This document shows, piece by piece, positions 10,757 through 22,700 of a DNA stretch of 64,000 nt. A program made the translations under genes and the position numbers. The DNA is taken from NCBI RefSeq assembly GCF_026151205.1, contig NC_087081.1, positions 10,231,113-10,295,112 of the forward strand. The letters are read 5' to 3'. The stretch comes from Bolinopsis microptera. Taxonomy: Eukaryota; Ctenophora; Tentaculata; Lobata; Bolinopsidae. A model generated the notes under the pieces. It saw only the letters and a program-made list of their open reading frames with translations. It did not search any database and was not told the DNA's origin. The stretch's first letter is position 1. Every line of letters starts with the position of its first letter.

Positions 10757-13700
10757 GATGGAGGGTATAGTGAATTCTTAAATACAACAGATACGAAATA
10801 TGACCGGATTTGATGAGCATATCAAAGGTCATTTTCGTCAAATGGGTTATCCTGTATTTAATATTTCATGCTTAAAGCATCAGAGATACCCGATTTTTAA
10901 AAACCATTTTTTACTAGGCTACCTCGGTCCTGCATTTCAGTGTAAATTTAGTAACCCCGAATTGGATTATAAAATAACCAATGGTTCTGAGCAACAAAAC
11001 TTCTAATAAAGCTGACAATATACCCAACTCAGATGTTGCACCGACTACTGAAACTGGTATCTCATGGTTCCGAATCGTTGATGAAAATGGAAACGATCTT
11101 CCGGAGGATGAAAAAGGTCTGTTGCTTTACAAGGGTGGAACAGTGTGTGACGATTATTTTGATTATAATGCCGCACATACGGTTTGTAAAGAAATAGGAT
11201 TTCCTGGCGCACAAAATTGGGAAAAGGGAGACTATTTTAGCTTACAGGATAGTAGTATACATAATAGCCCCGATACCCCACCTAAAAATGAGCCACCTGA
11301 TTTTGTGTATAATTACGTAATTTAACCCTAATTAGTGGTGATTTTTGCTAATCATAATTGTTAATTGTATACACTAACCCTAATTAGGAGTGTTTATTCC
11401 TCATTAACATTTTGCTAATTTGGGGAGACCATACTATTACACTGAGGCTAACCCTAGATAACAATTATGTAGTGTGTACTGTAACTTGAACACTGTGTAT
11501 GTTGCATGAGAATTGAGAAACTATATACAATAGTTATTGTCAGAAGCTTTTAGCCACACCTGTTCATACTATATAGAGGAGCAAGTACTGGAGCAGCATT
11601 GTGCACATCTAATTACAACCCTTATATGTCTATTAATAGAAAAGTCATTATTTGTAACATGGGAGTATCACGTGAGTTCTATGCTGTTCTTTAGTGCTAT
11701 CTTGTGACAAACATGTGGGCCATTAGACACTCTACAAGGATTTATTGTCATATTTCATGAGAGTTTGAAACAAGGAAAGAGTTATTTTAGAGTATTTAAG
11801 CTTTAGATGTTTTAAATGAGTAAATTCAAACTTTATTTTAAATGCTGCGTCCATTGTGAAATTATCAGTGAGAGCTTAGTGGGACCTGGTTTCTTAGCGA
11901 AGCCAGGTGTCACGCCTTTTGGGTGTAGCAGTTGTTCCCTTCCGAACACTCTGCTGCACATTGTGCACTATGTACATTGTACAACGTACATTTGCACAGC
12001 TCTCCAAAATTTTACACAGCATTTAAATTAATGTTCTTCTGTTCAAGTTACAATTGTCTAGTTCTTGAAAGTTTTATGTTGATTAGTAGTTGACTTGCCA
12101 TGCTCATTGATCATTTTGTTGTGTAGTCACTTGCCAACTTTCTTTCCAGTTGTGTTCTTTTGTTCAAATTACAATTGTGTAGTTCATTTTCTAGATTTTT
12201 TTTTTGCTTGTTGTTGATTAGTTGTTGTCTTGCTTTGCTCATTGATCAATTTCTTTTTTTTTTATGTGAGTAGTAACTTGCCAATTTTATTTTCCAGTCG
12301 TGTTCTTTTGTTCAAATTTCAATTATGTAGTTCATTTTCTTGAAAGTTTTTTAGTTTTTGTTGATTAGTAGTTGTTTCGTCTTTATTTTCTGATTTTGTG
12401 TAGTTACTTGCTAACTTTCTTTTCAGTTGTGTGATGCACATATTTTATCTTTGTCTTGTTTTCACTGTGTGCTAAAGTCTATGTAGTTACGACACTATTT
12501 CTTTATTCTTGTTCGCAATTGTTTTTTTTTCTTCAGTGCTACCGTTTACCAGGTCTTTATTAGCATTGTTATTTATAGCATAATATACTGAATCCTCCTT
12601 CTTGTAAAATTGTAATAGGAATTGATACAAAGTAAACTGCTCACTTGTCATGTTTTCCTATTTATGTTTTGAATAACTTTTAATATCACACGGTAGGGAA
12701 TGACTATGATGGATCGATTGAGATAAATCTTGTCAGTGTTGACGAAATATTAATAACGAATCCTCTGAGAACAATAATCAGAAATTCATCCTATATAATT
12801 GAAACCAGGTTGACATTTAATAACATAGTAACATAATCCGTAGGTCTATCAGGTAAAAGAGTCAATCCCACTACTGGAGACACTTTTGAATCTTCTTTTT
12901 TTTAAAATCACTTTTAAATTTTACTTTACTCAACTGAATTACTTAACCTAAAAAATGTTGCTTAGAAACCAACCACCAGAAAGTTTTTAAAAATAAAAAT
13001 AAAGAGGGGGAAAAGACACGTCGATCCGGTAAAGCAGATTAGCTGTTTTTGATTACCAGGTGAGAATGTCTATGACTCTATAAAAGCTTTACAGACTTAT
13101 CATTTTGTAAACATTTGTGGTAACTAAACCTTGTCGCTAAAATAATATATTTGTGTACACCCCCAGATTTACCTGTTTGTAAAAAGAAACCATGAAAAGA
13201 CAGGCTGGGACCTCTCATCATAGTGATGACAAGCACAGGATCCTGGAATGTCCAACTTGTTACAAGTGTTTTCGTTCCAATAACCTTGGCAGACATTTAA
13301 AGACCCACAATTCATCTAAAGAATGTAGATTCTGTAAGAAGATGATTCGTACAGATGTCATGCTGAGACATGAGACATTGTGTAAAGATAAAATAGACGA
13401 GACTCTTTGCAATCGTCGGGACTGCTCTTGGCTGGAAACTCACCTAAAGTGTAGCTCAGTTTCTGGTTGTTTTAAAATCTTTGAACTTAATGTACAGCAC
13501 AGCCTTGATTATGATGAAATTATTTCCAACGTCATAAAAGCTGCTGAGCCTTTCTGTAGGGATCTACTAAGTATTCATCCAATCAAGGCTCAGATAGTTC
13601 TTGATCTTGAATTCTTCCACGATTCCTACGAAGGGAGAGAGTACGCCAGCAAGATTTTTAGATCTATTGTGGAACCTCTGCTATTTGGTGACAACCTTGA

Positions 13701-16700
13701 AAAGTTCTTGGACAGGGCTCAAACCTATCTGAAAGCACAAATTGAGTTGTATGAGCGACTTGGCTCTGGTTGGCAGTTCAGCAAGCTTAAGAATACCTGG
13801 ATTGAGGTCAGCAAATACCGACCTTTATCTGGAGCTGGAACTGTCGACATTCCAAAGCTTGTCAAGAACATGAAGTCCGTACTCAACATCACTTCCAAAG
13901 ATAATAAGTGCTTCCTATACTGCCTACTGGCTAAACTCCATCCAGTTAAAGTCCACCCTGAAAGACACACTAAATACTTGAAGTATTTAGATGGAATTAA
14001 TTTAGGAGATCTAGCTTTTCCAATCAAGATATCTGATATAGGAAAAGTTGAGACCCTCAACGATCTATCCATCTCAGTCTTTGAATGGACCAAAGATGAT
14101 GATTCTGTAATTCCTTTACACCATGGCTCCGGAGTAGGAAGACATATTGATCTTCTGTACATAAGAGATGAGTTTACTGGTCACTATCTGCTGATAAAGA
14201 AATTCAACGCCTTTATGCGTCACCGTAGCAAATACCATCACTCTATGCACTTTTGTCGACAATGTATGCATGGTTTTACAACCGCTGATGGACTGTCTAA
14301 TCACTCTGAATTATGTCATCAGGGTGTAAATCAAATAACGAAAATTCCTGAGCCAGGAACAGTGACTGAGTTTACAGCCACGTACAAGATGGACAAGAAG
14401 TTATTTGCGGTCTACTTTGATTTTGAATGTCTAACGGTACCAGTAGATGAAGCTGGAGATAAACATGGGAAGACCACAAAATATCAGCAGCATGTTCCTT
14501 GTAGTTTCTGTATTGTCACAAAATCAGAGTTTGCTGATTATGAAGCAGAAACTATCGTGTACAGTGATAGCGACCCGAGTAAGCTGATTGAGAAGTTTCT
14601 GGAGGAACTTGACAGGGTATATGAAGAAATGATAGATTGCTACGAAACCCATCAGTATCCTATACACATGACAGCCAAAGATGAGGATGCTTTTATTTCA
14701 TCTACTCACTGTTTCATGTGTAAGAAAGAGCTAGACTGGGAATCCGAAAAGAATTACCCTGTCAGAGACCACGACCACGGCAAAAAGAAAAATAATTTTC
14801 GAGGAGCTGCCTGTAACTACTGCAATATCAACTTCTTTAACAGGACCAAGAAAATCCCTGCATTCTGTCATAATCTAAAATCATATGACATGAACCTGTT
14901 TCTATTGGATTTAATCAAGTCGTCTGGAAGAATTAATGTCATCCCTGAAAATTTAGAAAAATTCAAGGCTATTTTCACGGAACAGTTTACTTTCTTGGAT
15001 AGCTTTTCATTTTTGTCGTCTTCTCTTGAAAGGTTGGCAGATGATCTTAAGACATCAGACATAAACGCTTTCAAGCGACTTAAAGCTGAGTTTCCTACTG
15101 GTTACAAGTCCTTGACAAACAAGGGTGTCTACTTCTACGATTATGCTTCTTCATTCTCAGTTCTCAGTCAGACTGAATTCCCTCCCAAGGGCGCTTTTTA
15201 CAACAAGCTGAAAGATGAGGGAATCTCAGATAGAGATTACGAAAGAGCAAAATTGGTCTATACCGAGTTTAGCTGTAAGAACTTGCAGGACTACATGGAA
15301 GTGTACGTTAAGACAGATGCAATTTTGCTCTGCGATATCTTTGAACACTTCCGAGAACTTTGTTCTCGTTATTACGAGCTTGATCCATGCCACTACGTGA
15401 GCCTACCTGGATTCACTTGGGATGCTATGCTCAAAATGACTCAAGTCAAGATAGAACTCATCTCAGATATTGACATGTACACGTTTGTTGAGCGAAACAT
15501 TCGTGGTGGAGTGTGTACCATCAATCACCGACACTTTATTGCTAATAATCAGTATCTAGATGACTTCAACCCGAACGAAAAGTCATCATTTATACATTAT
15601 GTGGATGCAAACAATCTATACGGAGCATCAATGTCACATCCTTTGCCGATAGGAAATTTTCGATGGTGTGAAGATATTGAGAACTTGAACATCATGGAAT
15701 TAGATCCTGATGGTGACACATGCTACATATTGGAAGTTGATCTAAATTATCCTGAAAACCTACACGTCAGTCACTCCGACTATCCCTTGGCAGTTGAGAG
15801 AAAGGTGGTCCTAGAAAGTCAGCTGTCGGACTTTAATAGAAGCTTCCTGAAAAAAATGAACAAAAAGTTTCTACCCACCACTAAACTCTGTCCAGACTTG
15901 ACTAACAAGGTTAAGTATGTCCTATCACTGAGGAATTTACAGCTCTGTATTAGTGAAGGACTGGTGTTAGAAAGAATTCACAAAGTTTTGATGGCGAATC
16001 AAACGTGTTTCTTGAAGCTATACATTGAGTTTAATTCAAAGAAGCGCTTGGAATCCAAATCTAAGTTCTCGTCAGATTTCTTCAAACTCTGTAACAACGC
16101 AATTTATGGAAAGTTCATCGAGGACATAAGGAAAAGAACCAATGTTTCTTTAGTAAAAGGTGAGCGAAAAGCTCAAAAGATCATTGCTAAACCGCAGTAC
16201 CAGGGATTCCGAGTTTTGGACTCGGAAGTCACCATGGTCCAGACATTAAAGAAAGTTGTCCATCTAAACAAACCAATTGCCTGTGGGTTTATTGTCCTGG
16301 AAAACGCCAAGTGTATCATGGGAGAATTCTGGTACAAAGTGCTCAAACCTCGCTATGGTGATAACTTGAAGCTCCTTTTAAGTGATACTGATAGTTTTAT
16401 CTACAGCATCTATACTGTTGATGGCTATCAAGACCTTTACAACATGCGTGAACACATGGACTTGGCCTCTTATAGGAAAGGGACTCCTCTGGAAAAGTTT
16501 CTGGATACAATCAATAAGAAAGTGCCAGGAAAGTTTTCAGACGAAAAACCAACTGAGATCCTTAAGGAGGTGGTGGCCCTAAAACCAAAAATGTATTCTG
16601 TCCTAACTCAAGTTCTCATATGTTCAAAGGTTAATGAAGATAACCACTCATGCTCCAGCTCTTGTAGAATAGGACATACTGCAATTGCTAAAGGAATATC

Positions 16701-19700
16701 AAAAGCAGCAAAGAAGAAAATATCGCACGAAGACTATCGCCAAGTATTAAGTTCAGGAACTGTAACAATGTCAGAAAATAAGTCAATCCGCTCATTTAAT
16801 AGAACCCTTTACTCAATTAATGTAAGAAAACAAGCATTATCATCATTTGATGACAAGAAGTTCATACTAGAAAACGGTATTGACACTTTAAGTTATGGAC
16901 ATTTTAAATTGAAAGCATGATTTCATCTTACTCTCAAAAACTGTAAAACTGTAATATATGGAATAGACTTAATCTTATTTTATATTTTCCAAAACTGTAA
17001 AACTTTAGTGAATACTGAAATGAGTTTAAGTTAAATGAACATAACTAATTAATTTGGGTATCATTTTTTTCTTCTGTTAGATGCATCATTTTAATGCTAT
17101 GTAGTAATTTAGAATTTGAGCGAATACCGAAATAACTTTTAATTAAATTTATTAATTTTAATATTTTGATTTATTTAGCGAATACCAAAATATTTGAAGC
17201 CATCATACTGATTGTAGTTTATAGTATATTTTCATCTAAATGCATTTATATTATGTAATATATTTTTTTCCTTCCTTCTCGAAGACAGAGTCATCAATGT
17301 TTTGAAAATAAAGTAAAACAGAATAAATTTGATTGAGGAATTCACAGCACAATCCTTTTTTTTATTTATTTGTATTAATGATCACTTTTATTTTGTGTCT
17401 AACCATTATGTATTTCATTGTGTTCGTGCACCGGGACAACATGCTATGGTGAATAGGCAAAGATTAAAATGAAAATATGATACAGTTGGAGGCATCTTCA
17501 TTTAGAAAGGATTTACCGAACAAATTCTTTTGATAGCTTTTGTAACTTTTGATAGGAAAGGAACAAATGAACTGTGTTTTTTTTTTGAGAGTTTGTAAAG
17601 GGAGTGATACAACCTGTTTGAAAATTTATCCCCGTTTGATGCAAGACTTAGGCTGTATACTATTCAATTGGTTGGGGTCATTGTCAACAAGTGCTTAGCA
17701 ATAGCGAATAAATCTGTTAGTCAATCCAAGTATTCAGTCAAAAATTGTCTTGCATGCTGTAATTCAGATTTTAATTCGTGATATGGGTGATATCACCGGG
17801 TGATACGGGTGATATCACCGGGTGATATGAGTGATATCACCGGGTGATATGGGTGATATCACTGGGTTTATGGTTTTTGCATCTATATTGTGAATTATCT
17901 ATATGTTTTAACGGGTGATATCACCGGGTGATACGGGTGATATCACCGGGTGATATGAGTGATATCACCGGGTGATATGGGTGATATCACCGGGTGATAT
18001 GGGTGATATCACTGATATCACCGGGTGATATGGGTGATATCACCGGGTTTATGGTTTTTGCATCTATATTGTGGAATTATCTATATGTTTTACTTATTTG
18101 CAAATTGAAATTGATTTATGAAGTTTGTTTAGTCTTTTGCGTATTTCATGACAATATTAATAAAAGAAATAGTTTTTTTTTTTTTAAATACTAAAAAGAA
18201 TTGAATATATCGAATAACTTTTAAAAAATCCCTCACTACAATATTTTTAAATTAATACGTAATTCTAAATTTTAAAAAAAAGAAAGAAAAGTCGAATATT
18301 GAGTAATCAATTATCCATAGTCCCTTTCTTCAATGTCTGAATTATCACTAGTATAATATTCTGTCTGAGTCTCATCAGCTGAATTTTCTTCCTCTATTTC
18401 GTCGCTTGAACCTTCTGAATCATCGTTTTCAGTTTGACCTGTAGTCTCATAATTTTGAGATTCTTCGTTTTCGTCCGATTCATCTTCATTTTCAAAATTA
18501 GGTTTTTGCTCAAACGAGACAGAAGTAAAAGCTTTTTGTAGAGCAAAGAAATGTTTGTGCACGATTTCTTGAGCCTCTTCAAATGAAGCATCATATATTC
18601 GTCGCAACAGGTTTTCTATTTCAGGACTATGATCAAAATTGTCAAGAAGTATAAGAACTCCATTCTTTAGAGCTACTATTTGTTTCTGGATTGCTCCCAC
18701 GTCATTGCTTTGGAATAATTGCTGAACGTTGGTTGCATCCTCCACTGTTTTGACAAACGATTGATCCATTTCATCTTCACAAGATTGCTCTAATCTTTTT
18801 ATTTTTCTTTCAAGATCTCCTATTCGTTCAGATTGTCTTTTAGTCTCCCACTTTATCTCATTGGTGTTGTCGTGATTGTAATTCATTGGTGTAGGAAGAT
18901 CATCACGTTTACTATACTCCAGCGAGAATATCTTAGCATCCAATTCCCTCAATTTGTCCTCTTGTTTGTCGTTTCTTTGTTGTACAATTTTCATGAGATC
19001 TTTCAATTCACGTAGAGCTAATGAAACTGATGTCTCACTTGTTACAGAGACTGATTCAATATCACTATTGATAGACAAATTATCAAGATTTCTGCAGTCT
19101 TTATTAACTGAACGTGTGTCAGAATGAAATTTGTATTTGTGTGACGCCAAGCTTCGTGAAGTTTTAAAAGACTTGTAACAATGGTTACATTTGTGGGAGT
19201 ACACCATCTTTGACATAGCGTTACTAGTCAAACGTGAAGTGACTTAAACTGTATAGAGTCTCCCTTTATATAGGACGTTTTTTGTTTTGTTTTACGCGAT
19301 GTCACAAAAGTTAATAAGCTCTAAAAAACAATGAAGCGTATCGTAGCGCGTTAATTAGGAAATGATCCTGTTTATGAGTTCCTTATATAGCCGATTTATT
19401 GGGGGTTGAGAAATTTACTGTTTTAGTGATCTTAACACATTATTTAAAATAATGTTCACTCATATTAACACGATTGATTAATTTGCTGCTCTCCTATACT
19501 GCATGCTGTGTACTATGTCATACTGTTGACACACAATAATAATAATTCATTCGGTCAGATGTGTCAAATTGATCGATAAGATATTTCAAGTGTAACTCAT
19601 CAAAACTGGCTGATTCTTTTGTCACATCAACAGGTGTTGTGACTTTGAGTATCCATACAGATGCAATCATGGGTCAGTATTCAACTTAATCCTGATCCAG

Positions 19701-22700
19701 AAAATCGAGCTTTAGGTTAAACAATTGCACCTTGTATACTTTCCTCGGATCCAGGTTTGGGTATTAACTTCTCTCTTAGGTCACGGTCTGACAACTTAGA
19801 AATATCCCCAAAGGTCAACATCAGTCCTTATTAGAAAGCTAAAAGGTAATAAGAAAAAACTTTCTGTGTGTCACAAGTTAACACTTACATGATACTCCCG
19901 TATTACAAATAATGACTTTTCCATTAGAAAGTATATAAAGGTTGTGATTAGATGTGCAAAATGCTCCCCCAGCACTTGCTCCTTTATATAATATGAACAG
20001 GTGTGCTTGAAAGCTTCTGACAATAACTATTGTATATAGTTTCTCAATTCTCATGCAACATACGCAGTGTTCAAGTTACAGTACACACTACATAATTGTT
20101 ATCTAGGGTTAGCCTCAGTGTAATAGTATGGTCTCCCCAAATTAGCAAAATGTTAATGAGGAATAAACACTCCTAATTAGGGTTAGTGTATACAATTAAC
20201 AATTAGGATTAGCAAAAATCACCACTAATTAGGGTTAAATTACGTAATTATACACAAAATCAGGTGGCTCATTTTTAGGTGGGGTATCGGGGCTATTATG
20301 TATACTACTCAGGATAACTTGAACATCAAACTGGATAATGTACAATGCCTTGATGATCATGAGTGGTCATCTTGTAGTTACAGTGAAACTCACAACTGTG
20401 GCCATAGCGAGGATGTCTTCCTAACTTGTGGCGGAGGTAAACTTTTTAAATAGACTGATTATGACTATTTAAATTGTATAAAGGTTTTGTCAAACGTAGT
20501 CGTGGCTACACGGAAGTAATCATTTCCTAATTTTATCACGATTTTGAGGTAGACGTTATGAACCAAATCAAAAATTATGCTCACCATATTCTTACTTTCT
20601 ACGACTACGAAGCTAGTGATACCAACATAATGTTCTATTTCTCAGGTGATGGAGGGTATAGTGAATTCGGAGATTGGTACGAATGTTCAGTAACCTATGG
20701 AAGAGGCTACCAATATCGTATAAGAACTTGTACTGAACCTCCTCCGTTACAGAGTGGTGCTGATTGTGTTGGGGAAGCGTACGAGATTCGACCTTGCTAT
20801 GACATGTCAGGTTTAAATCATACATCTTCAATAAAAGTCTTCATGCAGGATGTTTCAAGGAGCCTTCAAATGCTTTTAAATTGTTAATGGTTTATAATCA
20901 ATAATCACTCTAGAATTTTCTCAATCATTTTAATCAAACTGTTAATCTTTATCAACTATAAGTGTCTAACAATGAAACCTAGTGATTTCGCAATATAGAG
21001 TCTTGGTATTATATAATAGAGTCTTCATAAATCTACTTTTCATATCAGCATATTGAATTGTTTTATTCAACCGTTATTTTATATAAAAAAGGAATACGAA
21101 ACACTTCAAATACCGCTCACTACCTCAGACTGGCAGTTTCATGAAGCGGCCCTAATTCAAGAGGTGAACGGTACAGTTATTCGTACAAGAAATGATGGTC
21201 TGCTTATTGTAAATTTTGCCAACAAGCAAAGTGGAGAAATGAGGAATGTGACCGTTTGTCCTGGTAACTTTAACTTGCGCTCAGCAAATACCTTTTGTCG
21301 CTACTTTGGAAACAAACAGGGAATGTGGGACAGCAAACCAAATTTCTTGACACTCATATCCGAGTGAGTCTTTTATTACTCTTTTTTCGTTGAACATAAT
21401 TAGATAATTGATTCAAACACGTTGTGCTGAGAGGAATACTCTGACAATTGTATTCATCAACAATACATTCCAGAACGTTGTTACAAAATAACGGATCTAT
21501 GTTATTAAGTGCTATAACCTGCCAAGACAAGAATGAAGATGAAAAAGCTGGATGTAATATCAATATACTAGCAGACACTTGCAGTAACATTAACAGCGTG
21601 TGGCTAAATTGCAACAACGGAACAGGTGATGGATTTTTACTATACCATTATCGATTCAGGATAAAATTGAATCTATCTTGGTGATTCGTCCGCATTTGAA
21701 ATAATGAATATTACACATTGTTATGAAAATGTTTATAATCCGTTTTGTAGCTCAAAATACATTGATCTTAATCTATCTCAAAGTAACTAACAACTCAGCA
21801 GATATGTGGAATCCTGTTGTACGTGACACATATATCCCTGATGATATAGAGACGTCTTATCTACACGTAAGAACGTACAGTACTGAGGGTAGCGGTAACG
21901 ATATATTCGTAGAGTACTATGATGAAGATGAGTCACCTGCAGGAGGTATTGATATATATTTCTCCTCCCCTGTAAAGTATGTACTGCGGTACTGCCACAG
22001 TTATTACAATACCTTCCCAACAAGTCCACCAGTAGAAGATATCAAACACTGGGTAATACAGAAGCATGGTTATAGAACTGTAATATTCTGTAACGGACAG
22101 CTGGTACTTAACACAACAGTGTCATCTGACACGTGTGATCCTAAATACTCTGATACCTGGGAAACTTATTGGAGACGAGATGTGGAGAGTATCAAGTTCT
22201 CATCACAGTATGACACTGCATCTCACTCGTTTAACATAGGTTGGTTATTAGGCAGTTAATTAGTTATCTGAGACTAGAAAAACGGTTTAAGAGGTGCACT
22301 AATGTTTGGTCTGATACTTGATAAGTGGATACAGCTAATAAGGGTGTAAAATGAATTATCGTATATAGTAGATTGCGTGCTCGTGTTTATTTATTATTTG
22401 ACGGGAGATTCTAGGGATAATCATGAAGGTCATGTATAGTACCTTAGTACAAAGTAGTTTTGATTTGATCTTTTTAATAATACCAATTCTCACTACTTAC
22501 TTTTTCCGTTTCAGAGCGTCTTTGGGAATTCGAAAGAGCAACTTTAATTAACTTGGTAGAGGGAACAAAGAAAATAAATGATAAGGAAGGTCTTCTGATA
22601 GCAACAGTTGTCAACAAGCAGACCGGGAACGAAAATAATGGTATCGTTTGTAAGGACGAGTTTAACTGGTATTCAGCACAACTTTTTTGTCGGTCAATTG

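Larger units (their letters stand above)
11251..20309. mobile_element. 9,059-bp Polinton-like element with PolB and long inverted termini
   Basis: Both ends are inverted repeats starting agtagtatacataatagccc; inverted similarity continues for ~440-460 bp (11,251-~11,710 and ~19,868-20,309). A perfect 6-bp direct repeat CAGGAT flanks the element at 11,245-11,250 and 20,310-20,315. Inside are an intact type-B DNA polymerase (plus strand) and a zinc-finger/coiled-coil ORF (minus strand) arranged convergently, with a palindromic 23-bp satellite between them. Long inverted termini beginning AG, 6-bp duplications and this polymerase type are Polinton/Maverick traits. Polintons are usually 15-20 kb and carry a retroviral-type integrase, ATPase, protease and capsid genes, none of which I find. 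It may be a minimal element mobilised in trans, or a separate lineage. It sits inside an SRCR exon of the host receptor gene. Confidence 0.88.

Noticed and set aside
13725-14304. Minus-strand frames inside the polymerase gene
   Set aside because: Shadows of the 1,242-codon polymerase frame; no family features.
13192-16920. Cellular replicative polymerase gene
   Set aside because: No introns, lies within inverted termini, and motif context (DANNLYG, embedded zinc segment) fits the protein-primed viral/transposon group.
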